A stretch of DNA of 64,000 nt from Hydractinia symbiolongicarpus (Eukaryota; Cnidaria; Hydrozoa; Anthoathecata; Hydractiniidae): positions 23,089,501 to 23,153,500 of the forward strand of contig NC_079878.1 of NCBI RefSeq assembly GCF_029227915.1. The letters run 5' to 3'. Below, piece by piece: positions 12,640 to 24,693 of this stretch (positions are counted from its first letter, which is position 1; each line of letters starts with the position of its first letter). The notes below the pieces were generated by a model. The model was not told the DNA's origin. It saw only the letters and a program-made list of their open reading frames with translations, and searched no databases. The position numbers and the translations under genes are program-made.

Positions 12640-13242
12640 CTCTATCTTCCTCTTCTCAAAATGCTCGATACCTCTCAATATCTCCTCCTTTCCCTTCCGA
12701 TTAAACTCAGCAAGCTTCCTCCCTTCTTCCACCCTCTTCGGATTCTTTTCTTCTTTCGTCGCAGGTTCTGTTTGTTCCTTCCCCATTTTTATCACCCAAA
12801 GATTTTTTCAGATAATGTTTACCAGTTATAACACCAACACTTAAAGGTGCTAGATAGAAACCAAACCTATAATACAAATCACATGTGACTCTCTGCAAAG
12901 CTGCGTTCAAAAGCGATTACTTTCCAAATCTTTCTGTAGCTCACAACCACAATCATCCAAACTCGGGGCACTCGAAGAAACACTGGAATAAAGACTAATA
13001 AATGTTTTCCCCAACAATTGCACCATCAACGCCCTCAATCTAGACTGGTATTGCAAATGAACTTTCTCAACATCAGCGCTGGACAACGCAATAATCTCTT
13101 CCTCTGTATAATACTTGCCGAGATATTGCTTTGAGCCACCACTATTTATACTTGCAATCAACTTTTCATGTTTTACAGAAATATAACCACCATCAACAAT
13201 ATTATCATCTTCTATTGTTTTTATTACACCCCGAAATTTCAA
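12640..13242 (-). pseudogene. Polinton accessory protein with charged tail
   Basis: Starts at 13242 (MKFRGVIKTIEDDNIVDGG) and is open to 12907. A frameshift continues as CNAALQRVTCDLYYRFGFYL and APLSVGVITGKHY, ending in a strongly charged Lys/Glu-rich helix (KGKEEILRGIEHFEKRKIEY near 12650). It has a soluble N-terminal half, one hydrophobic segment and a coiled-coil-like tail. I know no function. It recurs next to capsid genes in similar elements as far as I recall, but I cannot verify this here. Confidence 0.5.
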
Positions 13243-13499
13243 AAAACATACAAAAACCCGCCAAACAACCCGGCACTAACAAACCTATTCAAATAATTAA
13301 TCATTTAACAACTAATTAATCAACTACTATACAGTCCTTCCAATATCTACCAATTCGAATATAAATGTTCTTAAACTCGTTGTACATTTATGTATAAGCA
13401 GCTTATAAAAATCATGCTGCAAAATACAACTTTTGTTCGAGGCCATCCATCCTTTCCAATATAAGCCTCATTTATGGAATATTAGGGTTGCGTTGAAGA

Positions 13500-14035
13500 C
13501 TGCTACAGCGAAATATGTTATGCTAAAAAGGACCATTTTGATATGAGATATGGGAAGCAGAAGAAGTTGATTGATGGGAAGGAAGGTGAGTTGAGTGATG
13601 AATATATGGAGTTGAGGAAAAGGGTGGAGAATAGGATTGAGAAATTTAGCGGTGATTTGAATATACATGATAAAGAAAAATCAATTTTAAAGGAAAAGTT
13701 GTCCGATGAGGTTGCAAAGATTAAAGAGTCGTTTAGGAAGTTAATGAATACTAATATTTCTCGGAAGGAAAAGATAAAGACTTTGTTTAAGGAGCAAGGG
13801 ATAACCATTGTCTCTGTACTTATGGCTATCGGTATGCCAATTAGTAATATTGCGTTGGCTGGGTTGGGTGGTGGTGGTGGTAGTGGCGGTGGTGGTAGGG
13901 TAATACTGGTGGTAAACAGGGTGGTGTAGGTGAATGGATTTAAAAACAGTTAAAACCTTTATCTAGGTTGTTGGGTAAACTTGGTATGAAAGCATTGCAA
14001 GCACTTCCCGTCATTGAGGTTTGCATAATCATCAG
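13500..14035 (+). pseudogene. Polinton protein with coiled coil, hydrophobic segment and Gly tract
   Basis: The open part is 13543-13929. A Lys/Glu-rich coiled coil of about 85 residues ends in KIKTLFKEQGITIVSVLMAI, a hydrophobic stretch follows, and then a glycine run near residues 109-117. After a frameshift the frame continues as LSRLLGKLGMKALQALP to about 14020. The layout suggests a virion-internal or membrane-associated structural protein; this is inference. The plus-strand block of structural genes starts here. Confidence 0.55.
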
Positions 14036-14109
14036 ATTTATATGAAATTTTTATATTTAGTTTCCTAATGTTTCGAATATTACACGTACCGATCACCCAG
14101 GTAACATTA

Positions 14110-15400
14110 GCAATAGTAAGGATTTGAGGTTGTGGAATAGTGATAGGTATTTTGGTTATTGGTCTGTTCAGCTTGGATTTTCTATTTATTGCGCTTTTAC
14201 GTGTTTATGTGTTTCTACCGAACATTTGGCGAAAGGCGGTGGAATGTTGAAGGCTGTTTATAGGTTTCATACTTATTATCATGTAAGGAGGATATTACAT
14301 ATTCTTTAGGTGAAGTTGCCTGGTGAAAGCGCTTTTTCCCAATTCTGTAATAATTGGTCAGGGATTATAGCAGTGTTTGTGATGAGTATGATGCTGATAG
14401 GAATGCGAAGTAAGGTCCTGAGAGGTCACTTATGTATTTGAATAGAAGTAATCAGGGTGAATGGTTGGTGCATAACATTCTCAATGGATTATTGATAGAA
14501 CAAGGGGTTTGACGAGAAATGCTTTACCATTGATTTCTGAAAGTGTAAGAGTGTAAGACATTGATATTTGTTGATTGTTAGTCAAGTTAGTGCAAAGAGG
14601 AGTATTTTTTTCCGGATGCGAGGCGGAGCTATCTTTAAAAATTGAGGTTATTGTTATGAGAGTTGTTGACGTCGATGATGATATTATTAGAGTTTGTTAA
14701 AATATGATGATATTATGAGATTTTGTTAAAATATGCCAGGAGTAAAGTTGATTTTCCTGTGGCTTATGGATGTCACTGTCAGATATGTTGGTCAAGTTTG
14801 GTGATGCTGAGGGTTATAATTATAGTACTAAGCTTGGGGAGACTAATTTTGAGGTTAAAAGTCAAGTCATACAGTCGATGTTGCTGGTAGCTATCATGTT
14901 CCCATTGCAAATATATCATCGAATGTTGGTGAAAAGCACGAGGAGGAGAAGTCGGTGTTGGTTTTGTTGGCTAGTGGAGTATTTGGATTTTTTTTTGTTT
15001 CTACGTAAATTGCAAGTGCGATAGCTATGATAATTGGTTCGGCTGTGGTTAATGCTGCCGCGTTTAGTGGTGGTAGTGTGCTTGCTAGATTGCTTGGTGG
15101 TAGTTATAGGAAAAAATTACGCATGATAAAGCTTTGGAGAGACTTACCGAGGCAAGAGATATATTTAATAAAGAGAGGGTTGAGAGGATCCATATGATTA
15201 AAAGGACGTTGAGAGGGCAGAGAGAGGCTAGGAATAATTTTAGTGAGTACGATACTGTTACTACTGAGGGAGTATTATCTAATTACCAAGACTAAGTTAC
15301 CGGGGTTGAAGGAACCTAAGTTGAGTGATTATTATGTCCCTAGTGAAGAACACAAAATGGGGGAGATTGTGTTTGTTGTCGGGGGATTGTATTTTTAGGA
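14110..15400 (+). pseudogene. Large Polinton structural-block protein, broken
   Basis: Fragments in all three plus frames follow one another: LRLWNSDRYFGYWSVQ and VYRFHTYYHVRRIL (14124-14309), SSQVSAKRS-like (about 14580), YHVPIANISSNVGEKHEEEK (about 14890), MIIGSAVVNAAAFSGG (about 15030), and LSDYYVPSEEHKMG with a final hydrophobic helix and stop near 15398. Together they make one protein of perhaps 400-430 aa, or two adjacent ones. The conserved fragment order argues for decay of a real gene rather than chance. Function is unknown; it lies just upstream of the capsid genes. Confidence 0.5.
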
Positions 15401-15424
15401 TATTATTTATGGGGTAGGTTGATC

Positions 15425-15910
15425 TATGTGCGAATTACAGATATTAGTATGGTTTGTGAGTTGAATCAGAGTTTTGTTAGTGGTAATGATATTGAGGTTG
15501 GACTGGTTAGTGCCAGTTTCATTTTCTTTATGTTATAATTTTCTTGTGGATGAGAGAATTTCCTCTGGTGGTAAAGCGAAAATCTTGAAGGCAGGATTTT
15601 ATACGTTTAGGGAGCTTGTGGAAAATTTTGGAGGCATTAATTTTGGTAAGCAAAGCAAAAACAAAAAATATTGACGCCGATGTTGTTATGTGAAAATATT
15701 GGAAGAGTTGGATAGATATGATATTTTAGTTGATGGAGTTAGGTGTAAGGATTTATATACATGACATGCATGTGTGAAAGAGATTTGATATAGAAGTGTT
15801 GTAAACTTGGAACCTAAGAATATTTTGTATAAGAGTTTGTCGTGGAGGTATTCATTCCCTGGTATTAGTATTGTGGACGGCTATGGAAATAAAATTAGTA
15901 TAGACTAACG
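15425..15910 (+). pseudogene. Possible minor capsid or other conserved Polinton protein
   Basis: The readable part is ITDISMVCELNQSFVSGND, then after a frameshift near 15535 YNFLVDERISSGG and KILKAGFYTFRELVENFGG, and a less clear tail to SFPGISIVDGYGNKISID near 15900. It lies directly before the major capsid gene, where Polintons often keep the minor capsid gene, hence the suggestion. I cannot confirm a jelly-roll fold by eye. Confidence 0.4.
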
Positions 15911-16003
15911 CATTGAAGTGGTTTTACACTTTAAAAAAAAATATTGGTGAATAGAAAATTTATTGGATTAAGTTGCTAACTTCGAGAAGCTTTAGAAGAC
16001 AGC

Positions 16004-17190
16004 GTGGAATTAAAGGTTTCCAACAGCATATATCGGTGTAATCCGAGTACGATTAACCAAAATCAACTTCTAACGGTTAAATTTCCCAATCTATTCAATA
16101 ATGATGTTGTTTCAGGCAAGTCAAAATTATCGTTCAATGTCAAACTTACAAGCACTGATAATGATGCGACCGTTGTTAATAATTTCGGCGGAGCGATTGT
16201 TAAGAAAGTTGTCATTAAGATAGAATCACATGAACTTGTGTCTATTGATGATGTTGATATGTTGATGTGTTGGGAGGATTTGTGGATGACAAGTGGACAG
16301 AGGGATGACAAGGTTTGTCAGGGTATTTGTAGTGAAAATCCTGGAAAGTTCAGGGTGGGTACAAAAGGTGCTGTGAAAACGAAAGATGAGGAGAATTAAC
16401 TTACCAAGCTGATGTACATTCTGTATTTCACTAGATTTTGAATTTCTTGAGAGTACTATGCCCTTTTATCAATCTGGATTATTAGAGAGATTGACTTACG
16501 AATTGACGTTTAACGATTATAAGATCGTTATTGAAAGTGCGGATTAGACTGCTTTATATAAAATGTGATGGGATAACTTTGGAATATGATGTTGTTAATA
16601 ATGAGGCTTTGGGAAACAAGGTTATGATGAATTATGCTGATACTGCAATATTGTACAATAGGATATTGAGACAAAAGACGGTCTGTGTTAATAAGGCTGA
16701 TAGTGTTTCGAATTTCGACTTCAATACACCCTCTCCATCGTTGAGAATTATATCAATTTTTTTTAGAATAAAGATGGGCTTGGGAGAGATAGTAAAAGTT
16801 TTGCAATGCGAAGATTAATTAGGTAAGTGTGACTGTGGAGGGTAAACGAAATCAATTGTTTAGTTCAGGTCTTAGGAGTTACCATCAGTGGAAGGAGGTG
16901 AAGAAACATTTTGCCAGTGGCCGGTTGCAGGAGTATGGAAATGTGCAGAAGGAAATGCTGCTGGGAGGAATGGATATGGGTAGTTATTATACGAATAAGT
17001 TTGCGTTGTGGATAGATTTTAGAACTACTGAAGATGTTAAGCATCATGAAAGTGGTAAAGGGGTGGAAAATGCTTCGGAAGCTGCTACTTTGCAGATAAA
17101 GAAGAATGTTGAGGGTAAGGACAACCTGAATGCGCATATATTCTTGTTTATGGATTTGCAGATTAATGTTAGGACTGGAACATTTGCAAA
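16004..17190 (+). pseudogene. Polinton major capsid protein (double jelly roll)
   Basis: Three consecutive frames, 16004-16399, about 16500-16818 and 16829-17200, give the conserved order VKFPNLFNNDVVSG, FGGAIVKKVVIKIESHELVS, DVDMLMCWEDLW, GITLEYDVVNNEALGNKVM, VTVEGKRNQLFSSGLRS and ALWIDFRTTEDVKHHESGKG, ending near INVRTGTF. This is the pattern of Polinton major capsid proteins. Corrected length is about 390 aa. At least two frameshifts and several stops in 16400-16545 kill it. No ATG is present at the left end; the frame begins at GTG 16004. The packaging ATPase follows directly. Confidence 0.75.
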
Positions 17191-17194
17191 CCTT

Positions 17195-17740
17195 TTGTGT
17201 TGCAATGTTTGTGACGAAACCTTGCTCGGTGTTATTTGTGGAGCCGACTGGTTGTGGAAAGAGTAATCTGGCTTTTGATTTGTTAGCCAATGAGTCTTAG
17301 GGTCATTTTAAATATATTGTGGCTTTTTGTTCGACTTTGAGGTGGAACAAGAATTGCTTGGAAAGGAAGTAGCTGCGGGCCAATGATTGTGCACTTTCGG
17401 TGGAACCTGGTGATTTTTTTTGAGCTTATTGGATTTTTTAGTAGGAAATTGACTGGTTGTGAAGCTCTGTGTATTGTGGATGATGTTATTGCTTTTGAAA
17501 AATTGGATAAGAGGAGACAACCATTGCTTGGTTTGAATATTATTGGTAGGCATAAATTACATTCTTTGCGGTTGTTGACTCAGGTTTATTTGACAGTACC
17601 AAAAATATGAGGAGGCAACAGAAGATGCTTTGTTATTTTAACTCCCATCAACGTTCTGATGTTAAAATTATTGATGAAGAGACAAGTGTAATTGAAGATT
17701 GGTGAAGTATTATTCAGAGGTTGAAGAAAAAATAAGCACT
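17195..17740 (+). pseudogene. Polinton genome-packaging ATPase (A32/FtsK-HerA type)
   Basis: Walker A reads EPTGCGKSNL near 17240 and Walker B reads LCIVDDVIA near 17470. They are followed by LDKRRQPLLGLNIIGRHK and LLTQVYLTVPK (sensor-like), then RSDVKIIDEE near 17660. The motif spacing fits the virus-type packaging ATPase that pumps DNA into capsids. Stops near 17297, 17370 and 17607 and two frameshifts break it. It begins where the capsid frame ends, which fits a morphogenesis block. Confidence 0.75.
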
Positions 17741-17745
17741 CGTGT

Positions 17746-18361
17746 TTATATATTAGGTTGGAGTTTCCTGCTTGTTTTTTTATTATTTAATTAAACTTAC
17801 CTTTTTTCACACTGGTTAAGTTTTTTTCTTTAAATTCATACGGGCTGCTGTCAACATTCAAACCGATTAAATTTCGTATTTACGCATTCAATATGCACAA
17901 TAATTAATTATTCATAAATAATTAATTATTTATACTCTTTGATTACGAATTATTAGATACGCATAAATTAGTATTTTAAGGTTATATTGACTATGAAAAA
18001 ATGGGAATAGCTGAGCAATATTTGATGCCATTTGCCGAAGCAGGTAGCATTCAATGAGAGAAAACTAAAAACTATAAACAAAACTCCCGTGGGAAAATCA
18101 CCTGCACCTTGAAGCAGGCCATTTTTCATTGAATTGTACGACCGGCACTCCAATTGAAGCCAGCGAAATAATTTTAACTGGCTCTGAGCTTTACCCCCGC
18201 ACTCTCGATTTTTTCAATTTAAGTGGTTTGCGGGAAAGGTAATGCCACGCCAAGGAGCCAACAACACATACATGACAGGACCACGACATTTAGCGGAACC
18301 ACGTGACGGGTGTGTAGGCGGCCTACCTTCCTAACTCGCCCCATATCCCACGGCTCTGTCA
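17746..18361. other. Spacer with AT palindrome
   Basis: No gene is recognised. Around 17899-17934 ATAATTAATTATT-CATA-AATAATTAATTAT forms a direct and palindromic AT repeat. Polinton terminal sequence may lie here but has no partner that I can find. Confidence 0.4.
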
Positions 18362-18537
18362 TGTTTCCAACCTAGTGCATACCAAGTGGTCAACTTGGTA
18401 TGCACACCATAAACAATAAGAACACACTTTTGTAAATATTAAGATAGAGAAGAATACGCGATCATAGAACTAACACCTTTTAAATTACGCTCTGAATACA
18501 AAACTGACGACGAGTATTCAAGAAGTATAATTTACAT

Positions 18538-19400
18538 TATGGCAGTTGCTAATCTAACTATTCCTAATTTTCCACCACTTGATACCAACGACTTTACCAC
18601 AATTGCAACAAAATGGCTAAAATATAAAAAAAGATTCAAGAATTTGTGTTGCACTCAATATTGAGGATGATTTGCAAAAACTTGCTATGTTATTGAATTA
18701 CGTTGGGGAAGAAGTATATGATATTTACAACAGTGTATTAGTTCCTGGCACTGGTGAAACACTAGATAACGCATTTGAATTATTTGACACACATTTCAAC
18801 ACAAAAATCAACGTAAGTTATGAAATTTATATACATAGATCAATGACACAGCCTGAAGAAAAAACCATCCAACAATACTTTATCAGACTGAAACAACAAG
18901 CACAAAAATGTTTGGAGCAGCACTCGATACCGAGCTAAAACGTCAACTCACACTCTCAAAGACAAGTAATAAACTGAGAAAATATTCATTCAGAAATCCT
19001 ACCTTAACTCTAGCACAGTTCCTAGTTTACGCAAAAACATTGGAAGACACAAAACACCAACCTATTTTAGTGGAAAAAAGGGACCAAAAGGATATCACAC
19101 GAATCAAACATGAAGAACTCAACCGCATCGACCGATCAAAGGAAACCACACCGGGTAAGAAAAACTTTAACCTGCATAGACAATCTTCAAAAATATGTGT
19201 TCACTGTGGTGGTAAATATCCACACCAAAATAAATGCCCAGCAACTAGTAAAACCTGTATTAATTGCCACAAAATCGGACATTTTGCGAGAGTGTGTCGT
19301 TCCACAAGCGCAAGTTCGTACCGCAGCTATTCTAGACGCAACCCCAGACCACTAAACAACGTCGATGTCGATACGTCCGACGAAGAGCAAGCTGCGCGGT
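18538..19400 (+). pseudogene. Gypsy gag with zinc knuckles
   Basis: The start is ATG 18538 (MAVANLTIPNFPPLDTND). A frameshift near 18635 leads to 18672-18938, and another to 18908-19528. The C-terminal part has two CCHC-type knuckles: CVHCGGKYPHQNKC and CINCHKIGHFARVC (19195-19290). Gag binds and packages the element's RNA. A protease-like stretch follows at about 19440-19540, where the usual DTG active site is replaced by a DSE-like reading after a frameshift. Confidence 0.7.
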
Positions 19401-19859
19401 TGTTTTCAATCCGCTCTCCTGTTTTCAGCAATGCCAAGTTCCATTGTCGTGTAAAAATCGAAAAATTTCCTCTCTTTTCTGATCGACTCCGAGTCTGCAA
19501 TAAATGTTTTAAACATGACTACTTCTAACGCTATTAATAGATAGTTCAACGGAAAGTTGAAACTGAGAAAAACAAATACGAAAATTATCACATACGGCGC
19601 CGAAGAACCATTAATATCGCTAAAAGGGGTTGTCACGATGTTGGTGGAATTGTGTCAAAAATTTCTAACAACAGCATTTTACGTTATTGACACTCATCAC
19701 AGAAATTTATTATCAGGCGAAAGTGCGCTCAGTTTGCAGTTAATCCAGTTAATCCAGTTGCCACCCGTTGTAAACATCAAAGAAATTCAGCACATTTAAA
19801 AAGATTAAAAGCCGCCTGAGAGTGTACTGAACCGCCTGCAATCTCTGGTACAGCATTAT

Positions 19860-22220
19860 CAGAACACGCCGTTCAGCGTTAAAATAGGCCAACTCAAAGA
19901 TCAAAAAGTTAAGTTTCACATTAACAAAAATGTAGTCCCAGTTGCTCAGAGAGAAAGAAGAATTTCATTCGCCTTACGTAAGAAACTTCAACAAGAAATT
20001 GAACGACTCGAAGAATTAGACATCATAGAAGACGTAACCGGCAAACCCACCCCATGGTTGAGCTAGTTAGTAGTAGTACCGAAAGCCATGTCTAGATATG
20101 CGAAATGCTAATACCGCGATACCCTGCACACGATACCCTACACCAGCGCTCGGTGATTTGCTCGTACAGCTTGAAAGAGCCACATGTTTTACCAAGCTAG
20201 ACATGAATGCAACGTTCCGTCAGCTGACCTTAAATGAAGACTCGAGATACATCACCGCATTTCAAACAAAAGACAAAATCAAAAGATACAAAAAACTCCT
20301 GTCTGGCGCCAATTTAGCATCAGAAGAGCTTCAACATTCCTCGCGTAGAATTCTATCTGACCTGAAAGGAGTCGCCAACATTGCTGATGTCATCATCGTT
20401 TTCGGAGCAAACATTAAAGAACACGAGGGCAACTTAAAAGCCGTTCTAAACAGATTAACAGCTAAGGGTTAACTTTAAACTTACAAAAATGTATTTTTTT
20501 GAAAGAAAACATTGAATTTTACGGCTTTATTTCTAATGCAAATGGCATAAAGCCATGTCCCTCTAAGGTAGATTCCCTTTAAAACTTCAAAAAACCCGAG
20601 AATCAAAAATCCGTACGCAGCTTTCTTGGATTATGCAATTACCTGAAACGTTTTATTCCAAACTTTAGCACAAAAGCTCACAACAACACGCCAAATTAAT
20701 TTTGGACCAAAGACCGCGAAAGCTCATTTCAGGCTTTCAAAAGAACCATCGCAACCGACTCGTGTGTAACTTATTTCGATAACGAAAAAGAAACTATTAT
20801 TTATTGCGATGCAAGCAAAGTGGGAGTTTCAGCAATTTTATTACAAAAAACGCCGGCACAAAGATGCTGAAGTTATCAGCTATTCATCAAGATCACTCAC
20901 AGAGACAGAACAAAAATATTTGCAAGTGGAGCGCAAATGTCTTAGTATCAAATATGCATGTGAACGGAATCGCCTTTGCCTGTTGGGGAGAAAATTTTTA
21001 AATTTTAAACAAAATTGATAAACATCCACATCTTAAAAACGTTAACTCCACCCACCTGAAGTTGTTTAGCGAAAATTCAAACAAAAACTTACAGTCACCG
21101 CTGACCGAAAGATTATACTAAAGGGCTCCCGTATTGTACTACCCGCTTCTTTGCACAAAGTCTCAGTTATGCTCGCTCACTCCGGGCACCAGAGTTTAAC
21201 CAATACTAAAGCCCCAACGATAAACAAACTGCGTAGCATGCCAAGCCACAACATCAAAGAGGAAATACGAGTCCGTAAAACCAACACCCATACACCCCCA
21301 CCCTTGGCATACCGTACACGTGGACTTTCTAGCCCCACCTCCCAACGAATACTATATTTTAGTCTTTATGGATTGGAAATCGAAATTCCCAGAAATCGGG
21401 TTTCTAAAAAGCACCAATTCTGCAGCCGTCATTAAACCTTTCGAAAGAACATTTAGCCTATTTGGTTACCCGAACAAACTAGTGAGTGACAACGGACTAC
21501 CATTCAAATCTTTTGAAATCCGTAAATACATGGAAGAGAAAGGGATTACGCATCGCAAGATCACACCATTCTTGCCTCAAGCCAATAGTCAGGTGGAACG
21601 CTTTATGGGACCACTGGCAAACAGTCTCAGAAAAGCCTCCATTGAGAACCGAGACTTTCAAATCGCATGCTACAACTTCCTGCTATCTTATTGTACTACA
21701 CCCCACAGTACAACCAATGTCACTCCGGCAGACCTGATGTTCAATTGTAAAATCAAAACGACTTTACCTGACTGGACAAATCACGTTGACGTAAACACTG
21801 AAGATTAAGCTACTGTCCACATCTACAAATCGATACACATGTTTAAGGAAGATACACCAACGAGGTGGCAAAACACTTTCAAAATCGGCGATGTACCTAG
21901 TATCAGGTACTAGTACGACTGGCTTACCGAAATAAATTTACCACAAAATTCGATCCGGATCCACACATCATCACATCACCGCAACCGCGACAACTCTCAT
22001 ACTATCACACGAAATAGCACACACTTTAAACCATCACCCAAAACGGCACCACTACCACATTTCCAACAAAGAGGAGCAGATATCGAGGATGAAGACGAAA
22101 ACAATGAAGAAGAACAACCAAGAGGAAGCAGCCACACAAACGAACCCGCCGTCATCCCACGCCCTCGAAAACAATACCCTAAGAGACGCACGAGACCAAT
22201 AGAACAATGGAGAAAATACT
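19860..22220 (+). pseudogene. Gypsy pol: reverse transcriptase, RNase H, integrase
   Basis: RT fragments: ALRKKLQQEIERLEELDII (about 19970) and LDMNATFRQLTLNEDSRYI (about 20199), with the YxDD box not readable. RNase H: IIYCDASKVGVSAILLQK (about 20796) and SYSSRSLTETEQKYLQVERK. Integrase core: VSDNGLPFKSF (about 21482) and FLPQANSQVERFMGPL, open at 21320-21808. The acidic tail at 22080-22200 ends YPKRRTRPIEQW, a typical Gypsy C terminus. Stops and frameshifts are frequent before 21320. Confidence 0.75.
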
Positions 22221-22340
22221 AGCAGTGGATTTAGTTAACAGAACTGCACATGACATATAAATGAAGGAAGAGGGAGATTTTATATTGCCAACCTGGTGAA
22301 CACCAAGTGGCCACTTGGGGTGCACACCATGAACAATAAT

Positions 22341-22397
22341 ACTCGATCCTAAAACTGCTCAGAAGTAAGTTGTTTCTGTACATTGTTGTAGTCAGCA
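22341..22397 (-). pseudogene. Relic of a third MetE-like copy (exon 1 piece)
   Basis: About 57 bp from ACTCGATCCT to GTAGTCAGCA matches exon 1 of both intact copies (for example AACTGCTCAGAAGTAA and GTTGTAGTCAGCA at 6344-6380). It joins the truncated Gypsy 3' LTR on the left and array flank sequence (ATACTTTATCATATGGTTG) on the right. Confidence 0.65.
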
Positions 22398-23640
22398 AAT
22401 ACTTTATCATATGGTTGATGTTTTAGTTGATGTTGATAGTTTATGTAATAAACAAGTTATGGCGCTTATTTCCCTTGTCATATGTACAATGCTTTAGTTC
22501 GCTAACTAATTTATCATTAATGCAAAAAATGCCTCACTGAACATGATTCCAAAATGAAACTAACTACAAAAAAAATTATAACTTTGAATGCTTTTTATCA
22601 GAAACTTTGATGTAAATCTTAGCAATCGAATCACCTATGGTGTGAGAATGAATTTAAACAGTAACGGTTTTATTTTTTTGAAAATGCAGTCTTATGAAGC
22701 ATGTAACATTTTAAAAAAGATGATTAATAGCCGTTGGCGTCGAAAGTTGTGGAAAATTAATTCACATGCATGTCACAGACAGACAGGTCGAAATAATAAA
22801 GTATACAATCTTTCTTCTATGTGCGATAGCTTTGCTTTTAAAAGTTTGTTTTTCTAACGTTTAAAATCATTTTCGAAATTCGAATATATATACTGAACTT
22901 ATGAAATATGTTTAGTCTTTAAAATCAGAATAATACTTATTCAATAAAACTACATTAATGGTAATGTCAGTATGTGCAACTTGTCATAACTTATGTACTT
23001 CAGAAAATCTCTTGATAATTGAATCTAAATCGAGTTTTTGAGTAAATGTTAGACTCTTAATATGATATCTTTAAATTTATATTTGTATATTCTAGATAAT
23101 AAATACATTCCAGATGATTGCCTGGCGTGAAACTTTAAGTTGAATATAAAGTTGACTCTCGATAACTCAAATACTCAAACATCTTGTATGTATAGTGGGG
23201 GGCGAAAGTCCTATGCACCATCTCCCTAATTATATTTAGCATACTTAATGAGGAAATGGGCTTCGCTCTGCTGTGTGTACATTATCTCTCCCCACACACT
23301 TTTTCCCGCACGGGAGATATTAGATTTGTGTATTGACTTCTTATCTTGCAAGTTTTTAAATTAAATGAAAACATAATAAAATAATGAACAAAACAAAACT
23401 GTTATGGAAAAGTGAGACTAAACTACAGGTGTTTTAACTAGAAATTTATGTTGAAAATGGCGTATAAAGATTAAGCATAGAAAAAAGGCCAGTTTTTAAT
23501 AATCAGTACAAAATCTTTTAAAGAACTAATCTGTCACGCTCGGTAATAGGATATTGTAAAAAGCGAGTTGTTTTGCGATGCATATACGCGAAATAGAGGC
23601 TATGCCGTCATTTAATACCACACATAATGTCAGGAGTGCA
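22398..23640. repeat. Array flank repeat and spacer
   Basis: 22398-23040 repeats the 6785-8100 flank (GTTGATGTTTTAGTTGATG, CACCTATGGTGTGAGAATGA). 23060-23640 holds no recognised gene; a stretch near 23590-23650 resembles 7460-7515 (ACATAATGTCAGGARTGCA). Confidence 0.6.
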
Positions 23641-24083
23641 CCATACGAAAACAGATGTTGGCAGAATATCAGTGGAAAGAAAATTTGGCGGAGCTTACAG
23701 CGCCTAGTTTGGTGGGTGACAAAAACTTGATTTAAAAAGAAACAAGTTTTTTTTTTCTAAATCAGGTGACAACATTAGTGTTCGGCAATAGCGAAAATGA
23801 ACTTAGAAAAAAGAAGGTCGCTTGTCGTCAATACAAAACCAAAATCATGTTTGTTGAAACACTGGTGTGTAGAAAAAATTTTTTTTAACAGTGCGGACGT
23901 ATGTTCGGTGTTGTATTTAAGTAAGACATATAATTTTATAAACGATAATAAACGATAATACACATGTTTAAGTGATAACAAGAGATAATAAACGATAATA
24001 CACAATCGAAAGAACGATAGTACACAATCAAACGAACGATAATACACAAAAGAAATATAAGACAAATAAGTGATATATAAATC
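23641..24083. repeat. 3' flank of MetE-like gene, copy 2
   Basis: Collinear with 3956-4373, including GTGACAACATTAGTGTTC and the ACGATAATACAC short repeats, with extra short-repeat units at 23941-24055. Confidence 0.75.
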
Positions 24084-24659
24084 TCAATCAGCGATAGAAA
24101 ATGATTTTGCTGCTTCAACCATATTTTTCAACTTTTTTTCTAATATATCCTGTGGTAAAAATATCAATCCACAATCTGGTGCGATCACCAATCTTGTCAA
24201 GGGAATGTAATCAAGAACTTCTTTGATGTGATTCTTTATCTCGTCAACAGTTTCAACACGACTTTTAACTACATCGATGACACCAAGAATTATCTAGATA
24301 TATGGGGAATTGTTGTAGCTACCAGTTTAAATAAAATTCGGGAGGAGGAAATCCTAGTTGGCTAAATTCAGGCCAAAATAAATTACTTGTTTAAACTAAA
24401 GACATTTTCACGTTGTCTTGTTAAACGTTCTTGGACCACTATATAAATTCAACAGGGAAAATGTCTGGATAAAATTCACTAAAATTTATTGCGGAACATT
24501 TTCTTTAACAACTGAACTTGTTTTGTTCTCAAAAATAAAATAGAAGAGGAAACTTTAATTTCCTGTTTTTAGGAAAGTTTGTATTATATAAAGTTGGCCT
24601 TAATAAAAAAGCTAAGAGTATGGGGAACAGTTCTTAATTAAAATAAGAAGAACAAAAAC

Positions 24660-24693
<34 letters not shown>

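Larger units (their letters stand above)
8955..17745 (+). mobile_element. Degenerate Polinton/Maverick element
   Basis: It carries family-B DNA polymerase, double-jelly-roll major capsid protein and A32-type packaging ATPase plus several conserved unknown genes: the core of a virus-like Polinton. Polymerase, two inner genes, capsid and ATPase read on the plus strand, and a block at 11479-13242 reads on the minus strand. Every gene has stops or frameshifts. The two other Polinton hallmarks, the retroviral-type integrase and the adenain-like protease, were not found, and terminal repeats were not seen. The copy is therefore dead and probably truncated at both ends. Typical Polintons are 15-20 kb; about 8.8 kb remains. 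Confidence 0.85.
18362..22340 (+). mobile_element. Degenerate Ty3/Gypsy LTR retrotransposon
   Basis: Order gag, protease, reverse transcriptase, RNase H, integrase as in Ty3/Gypsy. The 5' LTR appears to start at TGTTTCCAACC (18362) and share ACCAAGTGG, ACTTGG and TGCACACCAT with a stump of the 3' LTR at about 22282-22340. That stump is preceded by a purine tract (GAAGGAAGAGGGAGA) at about 22264. The 3' LTR is cut off where MetE-derived sequence begins. All frames are broken. Confidence 0.8.

Noticed and set aside
13518-13808. 96-aa minus-strand Ser/Phe-rich frame
   Set aside because: Shadow of the plus-strand Polinton coiled-coil protein.
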